A DNA stretch of 45,577 bases from an uncultured Collinsella sp. (GTDB taxonomy: Bacteria; Actinomycetota; Coriobacteriia; Coriobacteriales; Coriobacteriaceae), in NCBI GenBank assembly GCA_900541055.1, contig UQHZ01000015.1, positions 1 through 45,577 of the forward strand. The letters are read 5' to 3'. The translations under genes were made by a program, and so were the position numbers. Shown one piece after another: positions 32,506 through 41,495 of this stretch. The notes under the pieces were generated by a model, which had not been told where the DNA came from, searched no databases, and saw only the letters and a list, made by a program, of their open reading frames with translations. Numbering within the stretch: position 1 is the stretch's first letter; each line of letters begins with the position of its first letter.

Positions 32506-33265
32506 TCGCACCCTTCTTATCGCTGGTAACTGGAAGATGAACAACGACGTCGCCGAGGCCGCCAAGCTCGCCGACGAGCTGGCTCAGGCTCTGCCCGAGG
32601 TTCCGGCTGGCGTCGAGGTGCTCGTCTGCCCTCCGACCATCGACATCACCACGGTTCATGACCGCATTCAGGCTGCCCCCATCGCTCTCGGTGCACAGAA
32701 CGTGTACTGGGAGGCCAAGGGTGCCTTCACCGGTGAGTCCTCTTGCGACATGCTCAAGTCCGCTGGCTGCACCTACTGCATCATCGGCCACTCCGAGCGT
32801 CGTGACTACTTCCACGAGACCGACGAGGACCAGAACAAGAAGGCCAAGGCTCTCGTTGCCGCCGGTCTTGTTCCCGTCTTCTGCTGCGGCGAGTCCCTCG
32901 AGGTCCGCGAGGCTGGCACCTATGTCGAGCACGTCGTGAACCAGGTCAAGGCTGGCCTTGCTGGTCTTGAGATCACCTGCCCCAAGCAGGTCGTCGTCGC
33001 CTACGAGCCCATCTGGGCCATTGGCACCGGCAAGACCGCTACCGCCGAGGACGCTCAGGAGGTCTGCGGCGCTATCCGTGAGACCCTCAAGGAGATGTTC
33101 GGCGAGGAGCTCGCTAACGGCATCCGCGTTCTCTATGGTGGCTCTGCCAAGCCTGGCAACATCGCCGAGCTCGTCGCCAAGCCCGACGTTGACGGCGCCC
33201 TCGTGGGCGGCGCTTCGCTCAAGGCTGCCGACTTCGCCTCTATGGTCGTCAAGGCAGGCGAGTAG
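32498..33265 (+). CDS. tpiA: triose-phosphate isomerase
   Basis: Interconverts dihydroxyacetone phosphate and glyceraldehyde-3-P. The 255-residue TIM barrel has the active-site lysine in AGNWKMN, histidine in IIGHSERR, glutamate in AYEPIWAIGTG and the phosphate loop VLYGGSAKPGN. ATG 32498 lies inside the end of pgk, with GTGGAGG upstream, which suggests coupled translation. Confidence 0.98.
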   Translation: MPNRTLLIAGNWKMNNDVAEAAKLADELAQALPEVPAGVEVLVCPPTIDITTVHDRIQAAPIALGAQNVYWEAKGAFTGESSCDMLKSAGCTYCIIGHSERRDYFHETDEDQNKKAKALVAAGLVPVFCCGESLEVREAGTYVEHVVNQVKAGLAGLEITCPKQVVVAYEPIWAIGTGKTATAEDAQEVCGAIRETLKEMFGEELANGIRVLYGGSAKPGNIAELVAKPDVDGALVGGASLKAADFASMVVKAGE

Positions 33266-33270
33266 GACAT

Positions 33271-34824
33271 ATGGCACAGCGTCATCTTCCTGCACTCCTG
33301 ATCATCATGGATGGCTGCGGCCTTGCTCCGGCCGATGGCGAGAACGCCGTCGCCGCTGCCAAGACGCCCTTCCTTGATAGCCTGTACGAGAAGTACCCCC
33401 ACACCACGCTCGGCGCTTCGGGCGAGGACGTGGGTCTTCCCGATGGCCAGATGGGCAACTCCGAGGTGGGTCACCTCAACATCGGTGCCGGCCGCATCGT
33501 GTTCCAGGAGCTTTCGCGCATCAACAACGCCATCAAGGACGGCTCTATCGCCAAGAACGAGGTCTTCGTCAAGGCTATGGACGACGTCAAGGCTGACGGC
33601 AAGACTCTCCACCTCATGGGCCTTATGAGCCCTGGCGGTGTTCATTCTCACATGAACCACGTCGAGGCCCTGGTCAAGATGGCTGCCCAGCATGGCGTCA
33701 AGACCGTTCGTGTTCACGCCTTTATGGATGGCCGCGATGTTGACCCGCAGTCCGGTGCCGGCTACATGAGCGAGTTCTGCGCCTTCCTGGCGAAGATCTC
33801 CGAGGAGACCGGTTGCGACGCTCGCGTTGCTACCGTGTCTGGCCGTTATTGGGCCATGGACCGCGATAACCGTTGGGAGCGCATCCAGCGCGCCTACGAC
33901 GTCATGGTCAATGCGTCCGATGCCGATGTCGACCCCGTTGCCGGTATCAAGGCCTACTACGAGAAGGATCCGCGCGGCGACGAGTTCGTCGAGCCCTTCG
34001 CTGCCCACAACGAGGGCATCCACGAGGGCGACGCGGCCATCTTCTTCAACTTCCGTCCCGACCGCGCCCGTCAGATGACCCGCGTGTTCACGGACAAGGA
34101 GTTCGACGGCTTTGAGCGCGAGCAGATCAAGCTTTCGCACTTTGTGACGATGACCGAGTACGATCCGACGTTTGACGTCGAGGTCGCCTTCCCCAAGACG
34201 TTCCCCGAGAACGTCCTGGCCGACGTTATCGCCGCCAATGGCCTGAAGCAGCTGCACACCGCCGAGACCGAGAAGTACGCCCACGTGACGTTCTTCCTCA
34301 ACGGCGGCATCGAGGAGCCCAAGGAGGGCGAGGAGCGCGTGCTCGTCGCTTCCCCCAAGGTCGCTACCTACGATCTGCAGCCCGAGATGAGCGCTCCCGA
34401 GGTTACCGAGAAGCTTGTCGCCGCCATCAACGAGGATCGCGCTGATTTCTACATCGTGAACTTCGCGAACTGCGACATGGTTGGTCACACCGGTGTCTTC
34501 GACGCCGCCGTTAAGGCCGTCGAGGCTGTTGACGATGCCCTGTCCAAGGTTGTCCCGGCGATTCTCGCCAAGGGCGGCTTTGCGCTGATTACCGCCGACC
34601 ACGGCAACGCCGATCACATGTTTGACGTTGCTTCCGACGGTTCCAAGCATCCGTTTACGGCTCACACCACCAACCGTGTGCCGTTCATCATCGTTGATGA
34701 GAAGGCGCAGCTCACCGGTATCGAGGACGGTCGTCTTTCCGATATCGCTCCGACCATGCTCACCATGGCTGGTATTGAGCCTTCCGCCGAGATGACGGGT
34801 CGCGTGCTCGCCACCGAGGCCTAA
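33271..34824 (+). CDS. gpmI: 2,3-bisphosphoglycerate-independent phosphoglycerate mutase
   Basis: Manganese-dependent interconversion of 3- and 2-phosphoglycerate. The 517-residue protein belongs to the alkaline-phosphatase superfamily: the N-terminal metal site is LLIIMDGCGL, Ser64 in QMGNSEVGHLNIGAGR is the phosphoserine nucleophile, and the C-terminal metal ligands are in NCDMVGHTG and TADHGNADHM. The start is five bases after the tpiA stop. A strong terminator follows. Confidence 0.98.
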   Translation: MAQRHLPALLIIMDGCGLAPADGENAVAAAKTPFLDSLYEKYPHTTLGASGEDVGLPDGQMGNSEVGHLNIGAGRIVFQELSRINNAIKDGSIAKNEVFVKAMDDVKADGKTLHLMGLMSPGGVHSHMNHVEALVKMAAQHGVKTVRVHAFMDGRDVDPQSGAGYMSEFCAFLAKISEETGCDARVATVSGRYWAMDRDNRWERIQRAYDVMVNASDADVDPVAGIKAYYEKDPRGDEFVEPFAAHNEGIHEGDAAIFFNFRPDRARQMTRVFTDKEFDGFEREQIKLSHFVTMTEYDPTFDVEVAFPKTFPENVLADVIAANGLKQLHTAETEKYAHVTFFLNGGIEEPKEGEERVLVASPKVATYDLQPEMSAPEVTEKLVAAINEDRADFYIVNFANCDMVGHTGVFDAAVKAVEAVDDALSKVVPAILAKGGFALITADHGNADHMFDVASDGSKHPFTAHTTNRVPFIIVDEKAQLTGIEDGRLSDIAPTMLTMAGIEPSAEMTGRVLATEA

Positions 34825-34849
34825 GAGAAAACAAATACCGTTTTCTAGC

Positions 34850-34884
34850 AAGGGGGTTGTCCATATTCGGGCAACCCCTTTTTT
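34850..34884 (+). terminator. terminator of the glycolytic operon
   Basis: AAGGGGTTG-type arm (34850-34862) pairs with GGGCAACCCCTT (34869-34880) around ATATTC, followed by TTTT. It separates gpmI from secG. Confidence 0.9.
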
Positions 34885-34942
34885 GGTATTTCTGCCATTT
34901 CTACCCCGTCCCCGAGTGGCGGGTAGGGGAGAGCGGGGGTTG

Positions 34943-34951
34943 TGGTACAGT
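34943..34951 (+). promoter_or_regulatory. extended -10 promoter of secG
   Basis: TGGTACAGT reads as TG-n-TACAGT, an extended -10 that needs no strong -35. It lies about 36 bases before the secG start, after the gpmI terminator. Confidence 0.45.
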
Positions 34952-34987
34952 ACTGGAGTTTGAATTGTTCTATTAAGGAGCTTATCT

Positions 34988-35242
34988 ATGGGTCCGTTCC
35001 AGATTCTTCTGTTTGTCGTTTGGGCTGTCTCTGCCGTGGCGCTGACGATTCTCGTCCTGATGCATTCCGGTAAGGGCACCGGCGTTTCGGATATGATCGC
35101 TAGCTCGCTGTATAACTCCAGCTCTGCCACGGGCGTCATGGAGCAGAACCTCGATCGCCTGACGGTAATTATGGCCGTCGTTTTTGCCGTGTGCGTCGTG
35201 CTGTGCATGTTCTTCTTCCCGCAGGGCATCGTCGGCTTCTAA
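34988..35242 (+). CDS. secG: preprotein translocase subunit SecG
   Basis: Small membrane subunit of SecYEG. The 84-residue protein has two hydrophobic segments (about residues 3-24 and 56-78) joined by the conserved loop LMHSGKGTGVSDM and ends FFFPQGIVGF. AAGGAG at 34976-34981 sets ATG 34988. Its place after the gap-pgk-tpiA-gpm cluster is common in Actinomycetota and Firmicutes. Confidence 0.95.
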   Translation: MGPFQILLFVVWAVSAVALTILVLMHSGKGTGVSDMIASSLYNSSSATGVMEQNLDRLTVIMAVVFAVCVVLCMFFFPQGIVGF

Positions 35243-35264
35243 GCACGAGCCGCATAAATACTTG

Positions 35265-35295
35265 AAAAGGGTCCCGCATGTGCGGGGCCCTTTTT
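35265..35295 (+). terminator. terminator of secG
   Basis: AAAAGGGTCCCGC pairs with GCGGGGCCCTTTTT around ATGT, with one G-T pair. The following T run is clear. Confidence 0.92.
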
Positions 35296-35536
35296 GTTTA
35301 CATATTTGTAACAGAGTCAAAATATCCCCACATACTTCGCCCAACTAAAGAAATTCTTGACCGTTGACCGGAATTAGCCCCAAATCGTGCATAAAATGCG
35401 CTACTGTATTGCGAAACGTTGGTCCGTTGTGCATAACCAGCCATAGCGGCGGGCGGCGTTTTAATCGTTCGGATCGGATTGTCTCGACATGTTTCCGACT
35501 GAACATTTCTTTGTCCTATCTCATAAGGAGGATGGC
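35296..35536 (+). promoter_or_regulatory. leader/promoter region of the second transporter operon
   Basis: Two TTGACC boxes (35357-35362 and 35364-35369) precede TGCATAAAAT (35388-35397), a possible extended -10, but the spacing exceeds 19 bases. A GAAACGTTG core near 35411 resembles half of the operator-like sites at nan and gap. No gene was found. Confidence 0.35.
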
Positions 35537-37213
35537 ATGGCTGATTCTATGTTCCACCAGCCCGTTATGGGTCGTCGCGCCTTTGTCGGCGGCACCCTTG
35601 CTGCGAGCTCCATGGCTTTTCTTGCCGCATGTGGCAAGAAGGGCGGCGACGCTTCCGGTTCTGAGTCCGGTTCGACGCTGAACTTCTACATCAACAACCC
35701 GGTCTGCATCGACCCCTACAACGTCCAGGAGGACCAGGGCACTCAGGTCGAGTACCAGCTCTTTGACGCTCTGACCTCTTATGACGCCGAGAAGGGCAAG
35801 ATCGTCCCGCTGGCTTGCGAGTCCTTCGAGGCCAACGACGACGCCACCGAGTTCACCTTCAAGATCAAGAAGGCCAAGTTCCACAACGGTGACGACGTTA
35901 CCTCCAAGTCCTTCAAGCTCGCTTGGGAGCGTCTGGTCAACACCAAGTCGGCCATCGCTACCGAGTACGGCCCTTCCGAGGTCTCCTATCACCTTTCCAT
36001 GGTCGAGGGCTATGACGACCTACTTGCCGGTAACGCTACCGAGCTCAGCGGTGTTACTTGCCCCGACGATGAGACCCTCGTCGTCAAGCTGTCTTCCGCT
36101 TACGCCGACTTCCCCTTCGTTGCCTCTCACCCGGCTCTGTCTCCGGTTCCCGAGTGCGCCGAGTCCGATGTTAAGAGCTTCTACCTTGCCCCGATCGGTA
36201 ACGGCCCGTTCATGATGGACGGCAAGTGGGAGGATGGTCAGGAGATCAACCTCAAGAAGTTCGACGATTACTATGGCGACAAGGCCAAGATCGATGGCAT
36301 CCACTTCCAGGTCATCAAGGACATGGAGACCGCCTACAAGGAGTTCCAGGCCGGTAACCTTGACATCTGCGACGTTCCCGTTGCTCAGATCGACGCCGCC
36401 AAGAAGGATCGCGGCGTGTCCAAGGACGGCTACACCATGGGTGACGGCGAGCGTATGCTGCTCGGCGCCGAGCCTTCCACCTACTATCTGACCTGCAACA
36501 ACACGGCCGAGCCGTTCAACAACGCCGACCTGCGTAGGGGTATCTCCCTGGCCATTAACCGCGAGGCCATCTGCAAGACCATCTTCAAGGGTACCCGTAC
36601 TCCCGCCGACGGCATTGTTCCTCCGGGCATCGATGGCTACAAGGAGGGCGCATGGGAGTTCTGCGAGTACAACGTTGATAAGGCCAACGAGTACCTCGAC
36701 AAGGTTGCTCCCGCTGGCGCAAACGGCGATCGTGGCATTAGCGTGACCCTTTCCTACAACCAGGACGGCGGTCACAAGGAGATCATGGAGTCCATCATCG
36801 GCGACCTCGCCAAGGTTGGCGTTACCGCTGTCTCCGATACCCCTGAGTGGTCTGCCCTGCTCGAGCAGTACCAGAACTTCAACTATCAGTTCGGTCGTCT
36901 GGGCTGGATTGCCGACTACCCGATCATGGACAACTTCCTGTATCCGCTGTTCCACTCCGACTCCCTCGGTGGCGACAACCGCTCTGGTTACAACAACCCC
37001 GAGTTCGACGCCAAGGTCGACGAGGCTCGTACCACGGTTGACGACGAAGAGCGCGTCGCTAAGATGCAGGAGGCCGACGCTATGGTCGCTGCCGACTGCC
37101 CGGTCATCCCGGTGATGTTCTACACGCACACCATCGCCGGCTCCGATCGCATCAAGCACCTCTATGTCGATCCGCAGAAGCACGCCGATCTGGGTACCGC
37201 TGAGCTCGCCTAA
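35537..37213 (+). CDS. oligopeptide ABC transporter substrate-binding lipoprotein (OppA/DppA-like)
   Basis: Extracytoplasmic receptor, 558 residues. It has a GRRAFVGG twin-arginine-like leader (Arg13-Arg14) and a lipobox LAAC with Cys32, then a family 5 fold beginning FYINNPVCIDPYNVQEDQGTQVEYQLFDALTSYDAEKGKIVPLACESFE. The large size and the domain DIWGxx-free C-terminus fit peptide binders; the exact ligand cannot be told. ATG 35537 is fixed by AAGGAGGA at 35525-35532; an in-frame ATG at 35489 lacks a ribosome site. It is followed by a hairpin and by the four remaining transporter genes. Peptide uptake is the default guess. Confidence 0.9.
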   Translation: MADSMFHQPVMGRRAFVGGTLAASSMAFLAACGKKGGDASGSESGSTLNFYINNPVCIDPYNVQEDQGTQVEYQLFDALTSYDAEKGKIVPLACESFEANDDATEFTFKIKKAKFHNGDDVTSKSFKLAWERLVNTKSAIATEYGPSEVSYHLSMVEGYDDLLAGNATELSGVTCPDDETLVVKLSSAYADFPFVASHPALSPVPECAESDVKSFYLAPIGNGPFMMDGKWEDGQEINLKKFDDYYGDKAKIDGIHFQVIKDMETAYKEFQAGNLDICDVPVAQIDAAKKDRGVSKDGYTMGDGERMLLGAEPSTYYLTCNNTAEPFNNADLRRGISLAINREAICKTIFKGTRTPADGIVPPGIDGYKEGAWEFCEYNVDKANEYLDKVAPAGANGDRGISVTLSYNQDGGHKEIMESIIGDLAKVGVTAVSDTPEWSALLEQYQNFNYQFGRLGWIADYPIMDNFLYPLFHSDSLGGDNRSGYNNPEFDAKVDEARTTVDDEERVAKMQEADAMVAADCPVIPVMFYTHTIAGSDRIKHLYVDPQKHADLGTAELA

Positions 37214-37310
37214 GAGTTTGCAGCTTCCGTGAGGGTCAAGTATTTACGTAGACCTCATGGGAAACATACAGTTCTCCCTAACCTGGGGTAAACTGGCTGA
37301 TGGTAATTTT

Positions 37311-37338
37311 GGGATGCCGGTCTGGCGATCGGCATCCC
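37311..37338 (+). terminator. attenuator-like hairpin after the second binding-protein gene
   Basis: GGGATGCCG (37311-37319) and CGGCATCCC (37330-37338) form nine perfect pairs, followed by ATTTAGG. It occupies the same place as the hairpin at 19244-19277 in the nan operon, between receptor and first permease. Confidence 0.7.
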
Positions 37339-37369
37339 ATTTAGGTTAATCCCTAGATAGGGGAGTGGT

Positions 37370-38407
37370 ATGGGTAAGTACATCGTTAAACGTGTGCTTC
37401 AGTTCATCCCGGTGTTTTTGGGCGTTACGCTGATTTTGTTCGCCCTCCAGAATATCGTGCCGGGAGATCCGATCAAGCTGATCGGTGGAGACAAGGCTCT
37501 GTCCCCCGAGGTGGAGCTTCAGCTTCGCGTCCGCTATCACCTGGTCCAGTCGGACGAGGACGGCAACGCGATCCTTGACGAGAACGGCGACCCCGTTCAA
37601 ACGTCGCTCGTGGACCGTTACTTGTATTACATGAACGGCCTGCTTCATGGCGATCTGGGCAATTCGTATCAGCGCAAGCTGCCGGTTACGGAAATCTTTG
37701 CCCAGAAGTATCCGTATACGGTCAAACTTGCCGCGTGCGCCATCGTGCTCGAGGCAATCATGGGTATCGGTGCGGGTATCATTTCGGCGGTAAAGCGGTA
37801 TTCCTTCTGGGATATTTTGGTAACGCTTACCACGTCGATCCTCGTTGCGGTCCCGGCCTTCTGGCTCGGTATGTTGCTGCAGCTGTTCTTTGGCGTCATC
37901 CTCAAGGACGCCACGGGCGGTGCAATCTCCATGCCGATCTCGGGTGCCGGCGGTTCCAGCTCTCAGTATCAGGATTGGATGCACTATGTGCTTCCGACCA
38001 TTACGCTGGCTTCGGTTTCGACCGCTTATGCTGCGCGCATCATGCGCTCGCAGCTGCTTGACGTCATGAACCAGGATTACATCCGTACAGCAAAGGCCAA
38101 GGGTCTCTCCAATCGCGCGATCATCGTCAAGCATGCGCTTAAGAATGCACTCATCCCCGTCGTTACCTATATTGGTGTCGACTTTGGCGGCATGCTTTCG
38201 GGCGCCATCCTGACCGAGACGGTCTTTAACTGGCCCGGTATCGGCTATGAGGTCTATCGCGCCATTAGCATGCGTGACTGGCCCATCGTTATGGGCGGCG
38301 TTACGCTCATCGTTGTCGTCGTTATGGTGATTAACCTGCTCGTCGACATTAGCTATGCATTCCTCGACCCGCGCATCCGCCTTGGCGGTCCGTCGGATAA
38401 GGCCTAA
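37370..38407 (+). CDS. oppB: oligopeptide ABC transporter permease, OppB-type
   Basis: A 345-residue inner-membrane permease with an N-terminal segment (YIVKRVLQFIPVFLGVTLILFAL), an extracellular loop, about five further membrane segments and the EAA loop NQDYIRTAKAKGLSNRAIIVKHALKNALIPV. The loop after the first segment carries an acidic insert (SDEDGNAILDENGDPVQ) absent from the nan-locus permease. AGGGGAG precedes ATG 37370. Opp and Dpp permeases cannot be separated on sequence alone, so the symbol reflects gene order. Confidence 0.9.
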   Translation: MGKYIVKRVLQFIPVFLGVTLILFALQNIVPGDPIKLIGGDKALSPEVELQLRVRYHLVQSDEDGNAILDENGDPVQTSLVDRYLYYMNGLLHGDLGNSYQRKLPVTEIFAQKYPYTVKLAACAIVLEAIMGIGAGIISAVKRYSFWDILVTLTTSILVAVPAFWLGMLLQLFFGVILKDATGGAISMPISGAGGSSSQYQDWMHYVLPTITLASVSTAYAARIMRSQLLDVMNQDYIRTAKAKGLSNRAIIVKHALKNALIPVVTYIGVDFGGMLSGAILTETVFNWPGIGYEVYRAISMRDWPIVMGGVTLIVVVVMVINLLVDISYAFLDPRIRLGGPSDKA

Positions 38408-38421
38408 GGGAGGTACGTCTC

Positions 38422-39357
38422 ATGCAGGAAACTGATTCTCAGTCTCAGGAGCAGGCTACCGCCACCAAGGCCGCATCTGCTCCCGCCAAGTCCCGCACGC
38501 TGTGGGGCGACGCTTTTAAGCGTCTTCGCAAGAACAAGCTTGCCGTTATCGGTGTCTGCTGGATCATCATCGTCGTTGTGGTTGCACTGACCGCAGATCT
38601 GTGGGCTAAGCCCTGGCTCGGTTCGCCGACGGCTTCCGACTCGACCACCATGGCCGAGACGTCGCTGCTGGCTCCGTGTGCAGAGCACCCTTTTGGCACC
38701 GACGCCCTTGGTCGTGACATTCTCGTCCGCGTTATCTACGGTGCGCGCGTTTCGCTGTCCGTCGGCATTATGGCCACCGCGATCTCCACGCTGATCGGTC
38801 TGGTCATGGGTGCTCTGGCGGGTTTCTACGGCGGCATCTGGGATACGATCATCATGCGCTGTGCGGACATCTTCCTGGCGTTCCCGTACGTGCTGTTCGT
38901 TGTCGCTATGATCGCCGTTATCGGCCGTGGCCTTCAGAACGTCTTTATCGCCATCGGTATTCTCGGCTGGCCTTCGATTGCGCGCGTCTTCCGCTCTGCA
39001 ATCTTGACGGTCAAGGAAAACGACTATGTTGATGCTGCGCGCGCGATGGGTGCATCTGATGTTCGTATCGTCGTGCGTCACATCTTCCCGAACTCCGTCG
39101 CCTCCATCGTGGTCTACGCGACCATGAACATTGGTGGCGCCATTCTGACCGAGTCCGCTCTGTCCTTCCTCGGCATGGGCGTTATTCCGCCTACGCCTTC
39201 GTGGGGCTCCATGATTCAGGACGGTCAGCAGTATCTTCTGACCGCTCCCTGGATGATGATCATGCCCGGTCTGGCAATTCTCTCGACGGTGCTCGCCTTC
39301 ACCCTGTTGGGTGATGGTCTGCGCGACGCCCTCGACGTCAAGATGAAGGACGCATAA
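38422..39357 (+). CDS. oppC: oligopeptide ABC transporter permease, OppC-type
   Basis: Second permease, 311 residues. A Gln/Ala-rich cytoplasmic tail of about 30 residues precedes the first membrane segment (LAVIGVCWIIIVVVVALTA). The family block HPFGTDALGRDILVRVIYGARVSL and the EAA loop ENDYVDAARAMGASDVRIVVRHIFPNS are present. GGGAGGT at 38409-38415 sets the start. It is a separate protein here, unlike the fused permease-ATPase of the nan operon. Confidence 0.92.
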   Translation: MQETDSQSQEQATATKAASAPAKSRTLWGDAFKRLRKNKLAVIGVCWIIIVVVVALTADLWAKPWLGSPTASDSTTMAETSLLAPCAEHPFGTDALGRDILVRVIYGARVSLSVGIMATAISTLIGLVMGALAGFYGGIWDTIIMRCADIFLAFPYVLFVVAMIAVIGRGLQNVFIAIGILGWPSIARVFRSAILTVKENDYVDAARAMGASDVRIVVRHIFPNSVASIVVYATMNIGGAILTESALSFLGMGVIPPTPSWGSMIQDGQQYLLTAPWMMIMPGLAILSTVLAFTLLGDGLRDALDVKMKDA

Positions 39358-39359
39358 GG

Positions 39360-40451
39360 ATGAAGAAGAACAAGAACTATGTGGACCTGAAGGACCAGCC
39401 GGTTCCTGAGGGCCAGCATCTGCTCGAGGTCGATGACCTTAAGATGTATTTCCACACCGAGGATGGCGTCGTTCGCGCTGTCGACGGTGTCTCCTACACG
39501 CTCGATCGCGGCGAGACGCTGGGCGTCGTCGGTGAGTCCGGCTCCGGTAAGTCCGTGACCGCCATGACCATCATGGGCCTTATCTCGATGCCTCCGGGAA
39601 AGATCGAGGGCGGCGACGTTCGCTATCGCGGTCGTTCGATCCTCGAAATGACCGAGGAAGAGATGCAGCACATTCGCGGTAACGACATCGCGATGATCTT
39701 CCAGGATCCTATGACCTCCTTGAACCCGGTCTATAAGATCGGCAAGCAGGTGGGCGAGGGCCTTCGTCTGCACCGTGGCTACTCCAAGCAGGAGGCGCTC
39801 AAGCGCGCTACCGAGCTTTTGGACCTCGTGGGTATCCCCGAGCCCGAGAAGCGCGTCAATGAGTATCCGCACCAGTTCTCCGGCGGTATGCGTCAGCGTG
39901 TCATGATCGCTATGGCTCTTGCCTGCGATCCCGATATCCTGATTGCCGACGAGCCCACGACGGCTCTGGACGTTACCATTCAGGCTCAGATTATCGAGCT
40001 CATGCAGGAAATGCAGGAGAAGAACGGCAACGCCATCATCATGATTACCCATGACCTGGGCGTCGTTGCCGATATGGCCGATAAGATCATGGTTATGTAC
40101 GCCGGCCGTCCCGTCGAGTTCGGTACTGCTGAGGAAATCTTCTACGAGAGTCGCCACCCCTACACCTGGGGCCTCATCCGCTCCATCCCGGAGCAGGCCA
40201 TCGAAGAGAAGAAGCCGCTTACGCCGATTCACGGCAACCCGCCTTCGCTCATGAACCTGCCTGAGGGCTGCGTCTTCTCTCCTCGTTGTCCCTATGCGAC
40301 GGACAAGTGCCGCAAGCAGCGCCCCGAGCGCGTTGTCACCGAGTCTGGTCATTACTCTGCGTGCCACTACTCCGGTGACCCCGAGTTCCTCAAGAACGCT
40401 CCTGAGACGTCCCGTACGCGCAAGGATTCCAAGAAGGGAGGCGAGGCGTAA
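39360..40451 (+). CDS. oppD: oligopeptide ABC transporter ATPase, OppD-type
   Basis: A 363-residue ATPase with Walker A GESGSGKS, Q-loop MIFQDPMTSLNPVY, signature FSGGMRQRVMIAMAL, Walker B ILIADEPTTALD and the switch His in MITHDL. The C-terminal extension has the cysteine cluster GCVFSPRCPYATDKC, which is missing from the nan-locus counterpart. The start is two bases after the oppC stop with only AAGG as ribosome site, so translation is probably coupled. The stop overlaps the oppF start by one base (TAATG). Confidence 0.94.
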   Translation: MKKNKNYVDLKDQPVPEGQHLLEVDDLKMYFHTEDGVVRAVDGVSYTLDRGETLGVVGESGSGKSVTAMTIMGLISMPPGKIEGGDVRYRGRSILEMTEEEMQHIRGNDIAMIFQDPMTSLNPVYKIGKQVGEGLRLHRGYSKQEALKRATELLDLVGIPEPEKRVNEYPHQFSGGMRQRVMIAMALACDPDILIADEPTTALDVTIQAQIIELMQEMQEKNGNAIIMITHDLGVVADMADKIMVMYAGRPVEFGTAEEIFYESRHPYTWGLIRSIPEQAIEEKKPLTPIHGNPPSLMNLPEGCVFSPRCPYATDKCRKQRPERVVTESGHYSACHYSGDPEFLKNAPETSRTRKDSKKGGEA

Positions 40452-41479
40452 TGGCAGATACCAACGAGCGTACTCCGCTGCTGAAGGTCGAGCACCTCTC
40501 TAAGGAGTTTCCCGCTGAGTCCGGCATGTTCGCCAAACGCTTCTCCAAGCGCGTCGTCTCTGCTGTAAATGACATCTCTTTTGAGATTTATCCGGGCGAG
40601 ACCTTTGGCCTGGTCGGCGAGTCTGGTTGCGGTAAGTCCACCACGGGCCGTACCATCATGCGCCTGACCAAGCCGACCGCCGGTAAGGTGTTCTTCCAGG
40701 GTAAAGATGTTGCCGAGATGAGCAAGCATGAGATCAAGGACATGCGTCGCGAGATGCAGTTTATCTTCCAGGATCCTTACGCTTCGCTGAATCCCCGCAT
40801 GACCATCGGCGAGATCGTCTCCGAGCCCATGACCATTCACGGCGTGGGCACCAAGGAGGAGCGCATTGAGCGTGTCCGCGAGCTTCTCGACGTTGTCGGA
40901 CTGAACCCCGAGCACATCAACCGCTATCCTCATGAGTTCTCCGGCGGTCAACGTCAGCGTGTCGGCATTGCCCGCGCGTTTGCTCTGAAGCCCAAGCTGA
41001 TTATCTGCGACGAGCCGGTTTCCGCTCTGGATGTGTCCATTCAGGCCCAGGTTCTGAACCTGCTCAAGGAACTGCAGGACAAGTTCGGTACCGCGTATCT
41101 GTTTATCGCTCACGACCTGTCCGTCGTGCAGCACATTTCCGATCGCGTTGCCGTTATGTATCTGGGTAAGATGGTTGAGGTTTCGGACTGGAAGACGCTC
41201 TATAGCGAGCCTCACCATCCGTACACGCAGTCGCTGCTGTCTGCCGTGCCGGTTCCCGATCCGGATATCCAGAAGACCCGTAAGCGCATCATCCTCGCCG
41301 GCGATCCGCCGTCACCGCTGGATCCGCCGACCGGCTGCCGTTTCCACACGCGCTGCCCGATCGCGCAGAGTATCTGCTCTGAGAAGCTTCCCGAGTTTAA
41401 GGAAGTCGCACCGGGTCACTGCTGCGCCTGCCACTTCGCGGAGCCGTTCCCGATTAAGGAATCGCACATCGACTTGTAG
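40451..41479 (+). CDS. oppF: oligopeptide ABC transporter ATPase, OppF-type
   Basis: Second ATPase, 342 residues. Walker A is GESGCGKS, the Q-loop FIFQDPYASLNPRM, signature FSGGQRQRVGIARAF, Walker B IICDEPVSALD and the switch FIAHDL. The C-terminal extension has GCRFHTRCPIAQSIC and, further on, GHCCACHF, giving a full cysteine set. A GGGAGG at 40437-40442 precedes the start. It ends the operon and is followed by the hairpin-rich gap. Confidence 0.94.
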   Translation: MADTNERTPLLKVEHLSKEFPAESGMFAKRFSKRVVSAVNDISFEIYPGETFGLVGESGCGKSTTGRTIMRLTKPTAGKVFFQGKDVAEMSKHEIKDMRREMQFIFQDPYASLNPRMTIGEIVSEPMTIHGVGTKEERIERVRELLDVVGLNPEHINRYPHEFSGGQRQRVGIARAFALKPKLIICDEPVSALDVSIQAQVLNLLKELQDKFGTAYLFIAHDLSVVQHISDRVAVMYLGKMVEVSDWKTLYSEPHHPYTQSLLSAVPVPDPDIQKTRKRIILAGDPPSPLDPPTGCRFHTRCPIAQSICSEKLPEFKEVAPGHCCACHFAEPFPIKESHIDL

Positions 41480-41495
41480 CCGGTTGTTATCGTCC

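Noticed and set aside
33133..35229. 698-residue minus-strand open frame across gpmI and secG
   Set aside because: It spans a terminator and two well-supported plus-strand genes, with no recognisable motif.
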